DNA of 64,000 bases from Onchocerca lupi (Eukaryota; Nematoda; Chromadorea; Rhabditida; Onchocercidae), in assembly GCA_028564675.1 (NCBI GenBank), contig JAOVVO010000329.1, forward strand, positions 21,227 to 85,226. The letters are read 5' to 3'. Of this stretch, positions 25,701 to 38,900 are shown piece after piece. Made by a program: the position numbers and the translations under genes. The notes under the pieces were generated by a model that worked only from the letters and a program-made list of their open reading frames with translations, was not told the origin of the DNA and searched no databases. Position 1 is the first letter of the stretch, and each line of letters opens with the position of its first letter.

Positions 25701-27616
25701 TAATTTTCTAATATTTTCATATGATTCAGCTAATGGATGATATTTATCAAAATTGTTCGAAGACATTACATAGCTCTGTCAGTGCTGCTTATGATTTTCC
25801 GGGCGAACTCTGCAGCTTACAACTATGTAACGCAATCATATATTTCGATAAGAAGCTACAAAAAACAATTATGGTCGAAGGTATCTTGAAGAATACTATG
25901 TGGATGCAGGAGACAAAGTAATGCTTTCGTATAGTGAAGAAATTTACTTATCAGCATATGTTCTGCAAAAGTTGAAATGACTATTTATTTCAGAGAAAAT
26001 TGCATGACTTATATTGATAATGTCAAGCAAACTAATTCATGTGAAACTCCAAAGAATGAAAATTACTCGCTAATTTCGTTATTCGGAAACCTTGGTAACT
26101 CATTTTTCTATTGCTTATAAAATAGCTCATGATGAAAACTGACTAGTCGAGATATCTCAAGAAGCTTTAAATAAGTTGACTAAAGCCATTCGATCGAGTT
26201 CACCGATGATCTAACTGATAGACCGATTATATGTAACAAATCATTCATAATGTAAGCATCTTTTAGGAAATCCATAATTTGCAAAAATCTAAAAGTCCAC
26301 AAATAGATAATTCTAATGATCCATTTCATTCATTTATCTCTTTAAGTTTGTTCATATTTGAAATTTTGTAAAATTATAGATTTCATTCCAGATCGTTATA
26401 GTACGCTTGATTTGACTCGAATACCTGTACCAAAAGATTTTGCTGATGGTATGTTATGCAAAATTGACTATAATTTAGAGTTATCTAGTCATTTGGCGAT
26501 TTCTTTAATAGAAAATTAAATACTTTAAAATATGCAACAGATATTGCTAAATTGGAAAAAGCCTTCAGGAATTTGGCGGTTTGTTTTAAATGAAACAGCT
26601 GAATATCTGGCCAAATATGGTAACTTACGATTCTTCTCTGGTGCAATATATGATCAAGATGGGGATGGAGTACGCGACAGTAACGATTTCATCATGTACT
26701 CAATTTGTCCTTTGATAATGCCACCCATTTATGATTCTCATTGCTTACATTTAGTTTACGGATAGATTTGATATGCTTAAACTAGATTATAGGTTAGTTT
26801 CATATCTTATTTCCTGGCCAATAATCCGAACATTTGATATAGGCCATTAAATACTTTTCTTTTTCAAATGAATATTAAATTCCAGGAAAAGTAATCCGTC
26901 ACACTTATTCTTCGTGCTTATGTGGTGCGAAAATAATGTATTAATCAGTCATACTCTATGTAAGGATGTAGTCTTCATCCCATACATATTACCTGTCAAA
27001 GGCAGAAACTTAAATTGTTTGGTAAGATAATTTATGCATTTAATTTTATGCCGAAAAAAATGTTTACTTTTTGTTAGAATGTGGAATATTTTCAATTAAA
27101 GTAATATCCACTTTAAAATGATTTGATTAATAACTGAAAAGATAAAAGATTGATAATTTCAATTATTCTTATCTTCTAGATGAAAATTGAACTTGTTTTC
27201 AACTCAAATAAATGTATAGTTCGAAAAATTGAAATTTTCAAGACCAATAAAAATATTTATAATTAACCTAAAAACTGGTCGATAAATCTTTATAATATTA
27301 GAAAATAGAAGATATTGTTATCATTTTAAAAAGTTTTGAAACTTTTAAATGCATCTAGTGATCACGGCATTTTTGGCTTTACTTTAATTCTATTATCGTA
27401 AATATATCTTATCTTTCTCGTTGTGAGTACTCTTTTTTTTTATAGAAATCTTCGGAATATCTCTATGACAATACAGTTCGTATGCGCGATATAGAATTAT
27501 TAACTGGAATGGAATTTTTTACCAATCGAAGTGTTTGGTCAGATGTCGAGGCAGTCCAACTACGAACCTTATTACCAGAAAGAAGGGGACATCATGATAA
27601 TGACAACATAATATAA
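19722..27616 (+). CDS. Ectonucleotide pyrophosphatase/phosphodiesterase (ENPP family), 18 exons
   Basis: Exons: 19722-19748, 21368-21600, 21809-22040, 22268-22318, 22554-22623, 22984-23048, 23453-23560, 23813-23921, 24245-24376, 24457-24626, about 24949-25096, 25302-25465, 25730-25917, 25994-26094, 26392-26448, 26569-26695, 26886-27021 and 27446-27616, about 762 aa. A cytosolic tail is followed by one membrane segment (about 38-61), giving a type II membrane protein with an extracellular catalytic domain. All expected alkaline-phosphatase-superfamily zinc ligands are visible: D99 (ISSDG), nucleophile T135 (PSKTFPNHY), D250 and H254 (EEPDTAGH), D297 and H298 (SDHG), and H409 (GDHGFDN). The C-terminal nuclease-like domain holds an EF-hand-like loop, DQDGDGVRD, and ends with the family motif VRMRDIELLTGMEFF. 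Somatomedin-B domains are absent. ENPPs cleave extracellular nucleotides such as ATP. The acceptor of exon 11 is uncertain: 24949 fits the phase but is a weak site. Confidence 0.93.
19777..19849. repeat. Direct repeat, right copy, inside ENPP intron 1
   Basis: This partner of 19488-19560 begins 28 bases after the end of ENPP exon 1. The two copies differ at scattered positions, so the duplication is not very recent. Confidence 0.75.
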
Positions 27617-29579
27617 CAAATAACATTCGTCAGCAGTGTTTTGTTTAATTTCTTACAAATGTAATTTTATTTATTGGAAATTAACAATTGTTGAAGATTT
27701 CTTGGAAATGATTATAAGACATTTAAGTATGTATCGCTTAATTATTATAATTAGTTTCTCTCATCTAAGAATCCATAAATTTTTACCTTATCTATTTATT
27801 TAATTCCTATACTAATTAGTGATGATCTTGCATTGCTATCAGACAAATTTATCTTTATTGAAACAAGTTATCTCTTTTCCTGTTATCCAAGTTGATACTA
27901 AGATCCAGAAAAAAAGAAACAGATTGTGTGATGGTGATGCAAAATTATCGTTGTCAAGGGATTTAATTTCTTTACAAAAAGTACTTTTAATTTTATTGAT
28001 TTTTGCTGAATAGGGATTTTTGTATATCATCAATCCTGCAACCACAAATGGGTTTATCTTTTAGAGGATGAATGGGGGTGAGGATGACATAGTCAAACAT
28101 CATGAAAATCAATTAAAAATTTCAATTCTTCTATCCCAAACTTTTCTAAAAATTAATTCAGGGGCATTTAATGTTACCGTCACTTTTGGATAGTTTTTAA
28201 AGACAATCTTATAATTAATTTGCGATATTCCAAATTGTTCACTGTTCTGTTATTTATTTATTATTAGTTTGGAAAATATCATAAAATTTGTTTCAAATGA
28301 ATAAAAGTGATTGCTTTTCCTGAAATTTATGAACTTAAAAGAATTCTTAAAAGAAAGAATCACTAAAAAAGAGTTTTTAAAAATTTCGAACGTTTAAAAA
28401 CAATAAACAAATAATCTATACTTACAAAATTCTGAACTTCAGACATTCATAATGAAATATAGCTCCCCACATCTGTTCGAAAAAATGTTACTTAATCAAT
28501 TAAAATGAAGTATGCTTGAACACGATATTAATTTAACTAAAACTACATGTTAAAAAAAAAATTCAAGAATAAGAAAGCAAAATGCGACTGTTTTTTCTTG
28601 ACCATTTCCTTTGCAAAAAAGTACTACAAATATTTTGTTATGGGAAACGATCATATTAAAAATTTGGAAAAGCAATTCAGTCAAAATGAGAATACAAATT
28701 AATAATAGAATTTCATTCTTCATACTTTTAAAACATAAAAAATGACGAGAATATTTCATTAAATTAACATCAAAGTCATTAGGCGCAGCAATTAAATCTA
28801 AAAATTTAGGTAAAAAATATGAGAGAAACACAAAGTCAAAAAATTCTGTAAGCAATAAAAAATGATTAATTCACTGAGCAAAATAAGTGAAAACAAAATT
28901 CAGTATCTGATAACTATGATCATCAATATTTCTGAGCATCACAACTTTCGCAAACAGAAAACGTAAGCTAAATTAGAAAAAGAAACAATAATAGAATATA
29001 ACAAGGCCATTTAATAGTCTCTCAATATCTATATACAAATTAGATGACATATAGATTTTTAAATCATCTTACTGCAAGATAATTACAATAAATTGTTATG
29101 ATATTTGAACATTTTTAAAACTCTTATATTTCCGAAAGAGAATAACTTTAATTTTTCATTATAACTGAAACTAAAAATAATTAAACAACCAAAGTATATT
29201 ATGAAAACTAAGTAATTAAAAGTACAATCTGTCGGATTAAGTCTAACAAATAAAGAAATTAATCTAATCGATAATTAATCAGTGACTGATGATCACAATT
29301 ATCAAGACCATTATTAATCTGATTTATTGTTTCTTAATCAGTTTTATAAGTTACTATAAATTATATGCCGTAGTTAATCAAAGATTTTATAAGAATAAAT
29401 ATTGAGCTTTTTTTTCAAGCCAAACTTGGGTGAAATCGCTATCAACAATGTTCAAATTATCCTGCTGTAATATTTCAACATATCTCAGCAAACCGATCTC
29501 AAATTTTTGATCTACGTTGTCGCAAAACCGAAAAAATGTAATTAGTTGTAATCGGTGCGATTAAATGTATAAAGGAATG

Positions 29580-30085
29580 TGAATGAGGTAAATATTAGTT
29601 TTAAAGGGATTAAAGAACCGAAAAGATCATATAGCGGGTAGATTGTTTCAAAACGTCAATGAGTTCCAGGAGGGGACTTTGAGGGTAGTTTCAGTTAAAA
29701 TTCAATTCTGAGGACGGTTTGACGCAGTAGGAGCGGTGAACAGCACGAAGACATTTCATAAGGAAACAGGTCAATAGTGAATCAATAGTAGCGTTGAGAC
29801 AGGAAAAACAACCAACTACGAAAAACAACCGAGGAGTGAAGGAAGAACGACAGTTACAAAAGCAAGAAATGACATTACACAAAGCATTTAAACGACTTTT
29901 CGTATTCTTAGATTCTTACTACGTATCATGTGCTATTGTATAAATAAGGGCGATATTGTATCATAACATCATTTAAATTCAATAAAGGCTGTACCTAGCG
30001 GAGTCACAGTAGCAAGAAGAATCAATCTCCAATCAACAAATAAGAACAAACAAGAGTCCTTTGTCCGGAATCACAAAAATTCCTC
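29580..30085 (+). mobile_element. LTR-like retroelement remnant
   Basis: This stretch is visibly richer in G and C than its surroundings. Near 29977 it holds CAATAAAGG, followed by GGAGTCACAGTAGCAAGAAG, and it ends before a T run. A related arrangement (AATAAAGA, then GAATCACAGGCATCAAGAAG) occurs at about 45257-45300. A polyadenylation signal followed by a short conserved tail is typical of the R/U5 part of an LTR. The outer boundaries are guesses and no gag or pol is present, so a solo LTR is the best reading. Confidence 0.35.
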
Positions 30086-30408
30086 GACAGTTTTTTTTTT
30101 TTTTTTTGGTATTTCGTTGTGATAAACTGTGTTTTATTGTTATAATGTTGATGCAAAAAAAAAAAAAGAAAAACTTTCCTTTTAGTTTTTAAAATGAAGA
30201 ATGAATATTAATAATTAGAAATTAATTTTATAAAGACAAATAATTAAATACTTGAGACTGATCAAAGTGCCTCAAATTTCGATTTTAAATCTTAATATTT
30301 CATTTTTTCATGTTCTCTTTCTTGTTCAACAACCTTTCTTTTAAATAATTTGACATTGCTTCCTATTGCCATAGCCATTACAAACATGAAGAGGAGAAGA
30401 ATCGAATG

Positions 30409-30668
30409 GCCAAATATTACTCAAATAACTAAATATTTCCCGTAATTCTGAATAACTTTGTAATTGCAATGGGTCTAAAATACTCCATAATTCTGAGAAA
30501 ATCTGTCTTTTCCCTAACAATCTCAATTATCATTGTAATCTGAACAAGTTCAGCAACCTAACAGCTCCCTAATTTTCTGTCAGACAATTTTTTTCTAATG
30601 AGAAACGCAACGAAATCAGAATTAAAAAATTCTTGCATTTTTGACTGTTGCAGCAGTGATATTATTTT
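30409..30668. repeat. Diverged duplicate segment, copy 1
   Basis: About 260 bases align in order with 31310-31560. Shared anchors are AATGGCCAAA, GGTCTAAAATA, CCCTGAACAATCTCA-like words, CTGAACAAGTT, and GTTGCAGCA near the right end. There is no coding potential in either copy. This looks like an old local duplication or two copies of an unknown repeat. Confidence 0.7.
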
Positions 30669-31309
30669 GATATTTATGCATTAATTAGTGGTTGAATAAC
30701 AAGAGTGTTGATAGAAATTGAACGGAAATTTTAAATTATAAACGGACAGAATTTAACATTGCATCAATTTTATCACTTAAATTTTAATATATTATTTTAA
30801 TTCATTGTGACAAAGTTTTATTCATCATTACATTTGTTTATCGATTATTATGTTTTTCACCTGCAGTTTTTTCATTAGAAATTAATTTTTAATATTTTGC
30901 AATTTTCGATTATAAATATTGCTGAAACTCGAATGAAAGGGCATTGTCCAGTTGGCAAAAAAAAAAACACCTAATTTTTGAGCTTAAAATTTTTGCTGTA
31001 CTTTAATTTAATAAAGATCATATAATCATCGTAAAAAATTGCGACAGAATAAAATAATTAATTAGTAATAATAACAATTAATAATAAGTAACAATAAATA
31101 ATAATAAATAATGCTCATTTTCAATAGCTCATTTTTCTTTGAATGAAATGAACGATTTTAACAGTCCAAACAAAGCTTTGTCCGTCTTAGCACTTTCTCG
31201 TTCAGTTAAACTAATCAGGCGTATCATGGCTGATCTTGAAATATAAATGGAGCATTTGAAATTGGTAAAACAAAAATTTTTAAATGATAGTCCAAAAACT
31301 TATCACTCA

Positions 31310-31560
31310 AATGGCCAAACATTTCTACCAACGGAATCGCTTACTAATTGTAATAGGTCTAAAATATTTCAATAATAGTCAGAAGATCTATTCTTTCCCT
31401 GAACAATCTCACTTATCATTCTAACTCTGAACAAGTTTAATAACCCTAATAAGTTCCTGAGCAAACTTCCTCCCACCATTTTCCCTTCTAAAAGTGCAGC
31501 GAAATTAGATTAATAAGTATCAGTAATTTTGATTGTTGCAGCAATATTATTAATTATAAC
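31310..31560. repeat. Diverged duplicate segment, copy 2
   Basis: This is the second copy of the segment at 30409-30668, about 900 bp further right in the same orientation. Small insertions and deletions separate the two copies. Confidence 0.7.
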
Positions 31561-34500
31561 GATTCTTTATACAATAACAGTAATTTATTATTACTTAGCA
31601 TTATTACTATTATTGATTTTTTCGTTGTGCGAAGAGGAAGGAAGGATCACAAACAGCACAGTAGCGGATCAAAGACGATTAGAAAGTAAATGGATTTTGC
31701 TGCTTAGAAGCAAATCACTGTCATAAACCAATAAACTCCGAAAATTTAAAAAAGCGCTGTCACTATTTGATATAGGCCCGCAGTTATCATTTCAACGAAC
31801 TTTTGCTAATCGATTAAAACTTCAGGAAACAAAGATGAGAGTTTTTCATCAAAGATAAATTTCCTCTGAAAATTTAAACATTCAGATTTTAATAGAAATC
31901 ATATTGATCTTTCTATTGATGAGTAATGAAGGAATACTTTTAATGCTGTGGTAATATTTGATATTATCAAACTTGAGATGCCAATTTGACTTGTGCTATA
32001 TTTTAAGTTGGTATTTTGCTTTTTTTGTCTATTAATTATCATGTGCATCAAATTTCATATTTATTTTAGAAATTTTAATATTCAAAATCTGCAAACGTTA
32101 GATTCGTTCAAACCAATTATTCAAAAAATTTCAGACTTTTTCGCCCTCGAACTGTCAAATAATAACACAGACTGCAACTTTCAATACTACTTATAAACTT
32201 AGAAAAATGACATAGAATTTTTTCAGGTATTTTTTTTTGTCTTTTTTTTTTTACTTGACCATTTTAGATCTAAATTCGTTACTTGGCATTGTTTTAATCA
32301 GATTGTGTGATTATGTGTAATCACTACTAGTATGCATAAAATTTTTATTTTTTTGCACTAATCAAAACGAATCTCGGTGATAATTGCTTTTGTCATCATT
32401 TATGCAATAGCAAAATCTAATAATAACGAAAATATAATGCTTTTTGGTGTTTATTTCTGAATGTTTCAGAGAGACTATTCCAGTAATTTAGAATTACATC
32501 ATATTTAAATGAGAGATCAGACTGCTAAGAATATCCGACCATATTATGGAAAAAAATCAACTCTTTTTGATGAAAATATAAATGCTAAAGACATGTATTT
32601 TAATATAAAACTAGAAGGTATTCTGGAAAAAAATGGAAACAAAAGAATAATTTTCACTGATGGTGAAATGCTTTTTATGTTTTAGTGTTCTAATGCTATT
32701 ATTGCAAATTTTTAAGATAAGGGCTATCACAAACTTTTATTGTGCTAAATTTCATTTGAGATATTTGAAAAAATTATAGATTTTAAGATACAGAAAAAAA
32801 AAAGTGGAACGAGAAAGCATAACAACATTCTGCTCAGAATTTAGAAATAGATTCTTGCAAAAATTGTGAAAAATCAGTAAGAATTTGATATAAACCATAA
32901 TAAACGCAATTTATAAGCTATGAAGAATTTCGTATTCAAATATTTAAAGAGTAGAAAAAAAAATAGATTGGATTTAATTATTTTAGTTCCAGTCGACTAC
33001 GCCATAATTCTTTCTTATTTCCTTTCACGAAATTTACTAATTATTTCATAAATAGTATAACCAAATTCTGCATTTGGGTTACATTTTTTGCTAAAAGCAA
33101 TTTGAATAATGTCATTGCATCTTTCACACAAATGTTTTATTTTACTTATTTACTTTCATTAGGAATTTGGTTAAATGACTTTCGAAACTAAAATTTATCT
33201 ACCCATAGTTTTTGAAAACGAAAAAGTAGAGCAAAAGGAGGGAAAATTAGGTCCATCATGTATTTATGCTCGAAGGAAAAACTGTGTTTGTGGCGATTTT
33301 GGTGATAGTAATGTTGGTTGTGGTTGTGATTGTATTACAATAAAGATGAAATAAAAAATTCAGATTATATCATCAATATCAAAATTTCAAAGCACTAACA
33401 TGACCATTTGCAAAAACTGCTTAAAATCCAGTACATATGAAAAAATGCATATGAGTAAGTGATTCTCATCAAACGGAAACCAATTAATTAGCAGGCAATA
33501 AAAATTGTTTTAAGGAATCTAAGAAATATTAGCATATTCTCCCATGCAATTTCTAGACTTAGAAATCATATCAATACAATCAATTTTTAATCCACTCCTA
33601 ATTAATAGATACAATTCGATAAATCCTTCATTTGAAGCAAAATTATCAAAAGATCTACCTTGCTTTTTTCAGTTAAAATACAATATTTTTTTTTTGTCAA
33701 ATTTTTTCCAAAAACTTAATAGATTAAGGAATACAGATTTCGAAATAATGTACCGTTTCTATTTCAATTTGTTCATTAAGGAATTTCTTTTGATCTTTTT
33801 GAAGGAAACAAAAATGATTGACTGATGAGTCTAACCAAACTATTTCGGATGTTCTATGCACTTAAATCATCTTTAGCTGTTGTTTAATGTGATTTGAAAT
33901 TTTAATATTATTCCAAGGTTCGTTTCATCTGTTAAATATTGCTGAGATGACCAAATTAATCCATGCATTATTTGAGTAAATTCTGAATGATTTTGGTGAG
34001 ACATATACACTATGAAAATTCCCTAAATAATTTTGATAAAGTATGTGCAGTAAGAAATTTATAAAAATTCTTGTCATTCCTCAATTTTAAACAGTTAAGA
34101 AGAACAAAAAATCAGATAAAGAAATCGAAATAAATTGGAAAAAAACTCATAAAATCTGGAAGTGAAAAATTATAACTGTATCGTACGTCATTATACTTTT
34201 GATAATTACGTAATAAAAATATTCTTCATGAAAGAAATTTAGTGAGACGTTTATGGAAATCTGATTTGGAGAACTCTCTTTAAATTACTGTAAAAAAAGC
34301 TTCAAGAAAATTTTCAGTGGGATGTTGGGAAGCTCCAGGAAAAATATTTAATTTAATGACTCAAATTAGTCTTCTGCAATTGAATCAAAGTATTAAATGG
34401 TTGAATGCTTGTTTCAAAGACAGTGCAGAATTTCCACATTGGTTACTGATATATGTAAACACTAGAAACTGTTTGAGTAAATAAGAAAAAGGTCTGAAAA

Positions 34501-34901
34501 TACAGATATAAGTTATCCGTTATTCTAGCAAATTTATGAATAATAGATATGAGAATCATTCTTCAATTCAAACAAACAAAAAAGATATGAATTTTTGATA
34601 ATTTCAATCCATTTCTTTCATTTTCTTCTTCCTTTGTTATGTTGAAATTCTCTCTCTCTCCTACAGTAATGATTTGTTTGTTTCTTTCATTAATTGCTTG
34701 TTTATTCCGACCAATAAATATAATTTTTTGATCAGTTGTGATGATCTCTTCTAGATTGCCAAAAACAGATGAAAAATGTAAATATTACTAAATAGCCTTG
34801 TTCTAGGAACATTTACCAGATGTAATAGAAAGAATTTTCACTTTTACATTACCAAAATTTATTAATTGATAACTAATGATAAAAAATCACTGAATTCTCA
34901 C

Positions 34902-35978
34902 TTAATTATCAGGTAGCTTATTCTTGCACTGTCGAAGACATTCTATCAGAAAACTGGGTGAAAGTTCTTTTTTGCATATTTTATGTACCACAACGAATAA
35001 CGGGAATCTTGATAGCATGTCGTGCTTTTTTAACATTATAAAGACTGCTTCAGCAGTCATTGGGCCCTGAACACTCTGTCCATTTAGCATCTCTCGTTCC
35101 AGTTCCTCGATCGATTTTCTCGTTTTAATAAACGCTTCGCAAATTTTACGATTGCGGCCAGAAGTGCATGATGCTATGAGATCAGCTATGCCGCAACTTT
35201 CAAAGTATGTTCGAATATTTGAACAATGATAAAACAACTCGACAAATATAATGATTTCCAACAGTCCTAACCGTATAATAGCTGCTTTTGTGTTACTACC
35301 GTATCCGAAGCCATCAGCGAAACCAGCTGCACATGCTACTATATTTTTTAGACCACCGCATAACTCGACAGTATTCGAATCTTCGGTTAAATTAATCCGG
35401 AAATTATCACTTTCAAACAATTTTTTCAATATCGGCCACATTTCTTTTCGACCTTTATAGCCAATTGTCGCCTCAGAGAATTCTTCATTTGCCACATCCT
35501 GAGCTACGTTTGCCCCCATTAATACTGCGACGTCGATACTCAGCAATTCTCGAATTGCTTCAGACACCAAACGAATCGTACCTTCTTTCTTATCTACGAG
35601 AAAACCTTTGATGAGTGAAATAGCCAAAGCGCCTTTTTTCAAACGACCCTTTAACTGAGTGCAGACATTTTCCACAAACTGGTGTGGTGTTACGAAGACA
35701 AGTATATCGCTGTCTCTACAAGCTGTCACTAAGTCTGCATCAGCTATTACATTCGCTGGTAATTTTTTACCTGGCAGGTATTTGACATTTTCATGTTGCG
35801 TATTTATAATTTCAGTAAGTTTCTTTCCGTTCACTTTCTCTTCATGAACCCACATTCGAACTTCTATGTCAAAATCATCCTCATGTTTCTGAGCATTCCG
35901 TCCAACAATCAGAGCAATCGCTGAACCCCAGTTACCTGAACCTACAAGTGTTACTTTGATCGGCGCTTTATGTTCCAT
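34902..35978 (-). CDS. Cytosolic NAD-dependent glycerol-3-phosphate dehydrogenase, intronless
   Basis: A single uninterrupted frame of 358 aa matches the usual length of animal GPD1-type enzymes, which interconvert dihydroxyacetone phosphate and glycerol 3-phosphate using NADH. The N-terminal Rossmann motif GSGNWGSAIA is at residues 13-22. The GANVAQDVA segment follows. The catalytic lysine lies in LCGGLKNIVA, and the substrate-binding tail is present as FESCGIADLI, then SGRNRK, then GQSVQGPMTAEAV. The expected Thr-Thr after ADLI is Ala-Ser, a mild change at the substrate pocket. The C terminus (from about residue 335) is unlike the usual ending. All other intact genes here are split by many introns, so this copy may be a retrogene, although no poly(A) scar is obvious. 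No frameshift or stop is seen, so it should be functional. Confidence 0.93.
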   Translation of the reverse strand: MEHKAPIKVTLVGSGNWGSAIALIVGRNAQKHEDDFDIEVRMWVHEEKVNGKKLTEIINTQHENVKYLPGKKLPANVIADADLVTACRDSDILVFVTPHQFVENVCTQLKGRLKKGALAISLIKGFLVDKKEGTIRLVSEAIRELLSIDVAVLMGANVAQDVANEEFSEATIGYKGRKEMWPILKKLFESDNFRINLTEDSNTVELCGGLKNIVACAAGFADGFGYGSNTKAAIIRLGLLEIIIFVELFYHCSNIRTYFESCGIADLIASCTSGRNRKICEAFIKTRKSIEELEREMLNGQSVQGPMTAEAVFIMLKKHDMLSRFPLFVVVHKICKKELSPSFLIECLRQCKNKLPDN

Positions 35979-38900
35979 TGCAACAATATGACATTGAAAA
36001 ATAATGTATGCTAATCAATACCGAAGACAAAATGCTTAATAAACCACAAATCAGCTTGTAACAAAGTATAATGAAGCGACTTTCGAAAAACTTCTCATTT
36101 ATAATCTCTAAATTATGGTGATAAAATTTGCTTAAATAAATGAATTTTGAAAAATTTAAAGAATGACAGTAAATGGAAAAATTTTTTCTGATTTATAGTT
36201 AATAGAAATGAAAAATTCGGAATGACAAAATGAAGTCAATTTTCCAGTGCTTTTACTGCTTGGACAAAATAAATAATATTTATATTTAAACTTGATTAGT
36301 ATTAATTAATTTGATTAGCTATCAATCCCGATTTCGAAACTGCAACTACTGAATCATAAATTTAACTATTTGATATTAAAGTGATCAAATTATTGATGTC
36401 AGTAGTGTGCCTGGATATTCCGATAATATAGAGAAGTCCGGAAAAAGAATCATACAGGCAATATTTTTTATCATTAAGTTGATCATTTTAACAATGTCTA
36501 CCTTTCTTTTTTCACTTTAAAGTTTTTTTTTTTTTTGTTGTATATAAAGTTAGAAAAAAATATGACTGACTTTATCGTCACCCTATTCTTTAAAAAAATA
36601 AAAAAACTTGGATTTAAAGAAAATTTGTTTCCGTAGAGTTAATAAAATTGAACTCACATCGTCACTGGTTTTACAGTAAATTGTAGTTTGATAATCCAGC
36701 ATAGAAACAATAAATGCTATCTGAATGTCTTCAGAAACAAGAGTGAAAGATCAGCAACTTCAAAGCTTCAAAGCTTTTCTCTTTTGAAATACGTCAAGAA
36801 GAGAAATATCTGACGATTTAAACTTGTTAAAATTTTCCATCTATGATTTCTTTACTTTATATGTCTAATTAATCCAATCAACTTGGCTGCTCATTCAAAA
36901 ATGGACAATGATTGCAAAGTATTTACTAGATAATCTTTCTCAAGAATGGGAATTTATTACAAATGTCATATTGTATATTGATAGGCATACAAATAATATC
37001 CGTAATTTACTAAACTTCATTAGGACTGATTAACCCTGGTATGTGAGTTTTTGTGAATGTCGCCTTTTTGCTTCTCGATCATAAAAGTTTCCAAGTGTTT
37101 CTTTTTTGGTTTGAACAGTTTTTCTACGTTCAAAGCTAACAATTTTGATCAGAACTGGAATCTGAGTTATAAAAATTTTTAAGGAACAAGTGAAACTAAG
37201 CTTATAAAATGGTTAAATTGAAAAAAAGTGTAGTAGAATTTTTATTCAAAATTAGCTATTCTATTGTGAACGTACTTTTTTCTTTCTCAAAAAATCATAG
37301 CTAGCATTTTAGTTTTCGTTCATCTATCCATTCATTTATTTAGGTCTAAACAAGGACATACTACTTGATCTAATGAGAAATTGATCTGAACTTAAAACTG
37401 ATCACATTCTTAATAAACTTATATTGTTAGCAATTCAAAAATTGTAAAATAATAGGAATGCTTCATAGATTGTCGCAGTTACTAATCACAATATAAATTT
37501 TAAGCGGTTCATGATAGATTAAAACGACCCATTTCGAAATTATCATTTTCTCGTGATTGAACTGTAACCTTTTAAATTGTCTTTTAAAAAAATTTGTTTT
37601 CTACAAGTTTTAAACGAATGTATTTGCAATTAAAAACAATGCTCATTCTGAAAATGTCAATTTCGTGAATTCAATCTCTCATCTTGTTATCCATTGAATC
37701 ATTCTGGACTTTTATAACTTTAGTCTTGCAAATTGCCACCATCTATCCTTGAATTCAATATTAATCAAATTGGCAATGTTGTTGTCTTTGAATTTAAAGC
37801 TAATAAAATACAGCGTTTAGTTTAATGCTTATTAATGTGGAAATCAAATGTGTTTTGCAGTCCTTGAAGATAAATGAATTTTTGAAAACAAATAATGCGT
37901 AATTCTACGTTTTTTTCACTCAAGGCATTCATTTTTTCTTTATTCAAATTAATTCAGTGGAATTTAGTGCTGAAAATGACAAATACATATTAGTCCTTCA
38001 GATGATTTAGGTAGATCTTCCAATCTAACTTACTTGTGTTTTGTGTAAAATACGGAATAGCGCATGGAAGACTGAACTGTATCACTGAAATGAAAAATAT
38101 TACTCATTTTACTGTAATAGTATGAAATCATTCACTGTCTTAATCTTTCCATTAATTAATCTAATTGATTACACATTGTTCCTTCAAAGAATGGCTGAGC
38201 AAGATTAAATATGAGAAGCTTCAGTATTCTTAATGACTTGAAATTATTTTGCTATAATTAATCAACATTCATATTTTTGAATATTATATTTATCAAGTAG
38301 GAACGAATGCAATTTACATTTGTTCATAAAATCAACTTCTGAAATCACCAAACATTCCATATTGCTGAAATGGTATGATAATTATTTTAGTAATTTATTA
38401 ATTATTCTGACGATAATATACTGCATGCTGATCATATAAAGCTTTTCAGTGACAGTGTAAATGCGATTTAATTTGCTGATATTCATTCTTTTCTTTTTTG
38501 CAGGTTTTTTCTCTTTCTTCAATTATAGTAATTAAGCCCATATTTCAGTTTTTCCGTTAAACTGCAAAAACACAGTGACTATTAATAAAGGCTAATAATG
38601 GGGCATTAGTTACATTGTGTAATAAATACTGAAGCATTCTGTTGCACCTTTCGCAAAATTCATTGAATCTGCCGTTTAAAGTTGCAAAGTGAAATTTTCG
38701 TAGTGACCATAGATCAAAGCCGTATTTTTTAAGGAATCTCTGTACAATTCTATTCAGCTATTCAGTCGCCAATGCAACGAGTTTCTATGATCGTTTGTGA
38801 GTGAGTAAATTACATTGCGCATGTTTGGGTTATAAATTACTGCAACATACGTTAGATTGCAAATAACTAATAGCAGAATTATGAAAAGACATAATTCAAA

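Larger units (their letters stand above)
27617..34901. other. Gene-poor interval between ENPP and GPDH
   Basis: No exon series or RNA gene was recognised. It holds an LTR-like remnant (29580-30085), a pair of diverged direct repeats (30409-30668 and 31310-31560), and ordinary AT-rich filler. The converging orientation (ENPP on plus, GPDH on minus) means both 3' untranslated regions should lie at its edges. Confidence 0.6.

Noticed and set aside
26541..26568. Acceptor at 26540 for ENPP exon 16, giving DIAKLEKAFRNLA
   Set aside because: That frame meets a stop within 17 codons. The acceptor at 26568 (CTTCAG) is in phase and gives GIWRF followed by family-like sequence.
28550..28855. 101-codon minus-strand frame rich in Phe and Leu
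   Set aside because: Typical AT-rich random frame without motifs, splice sites or neighbours that would support it.
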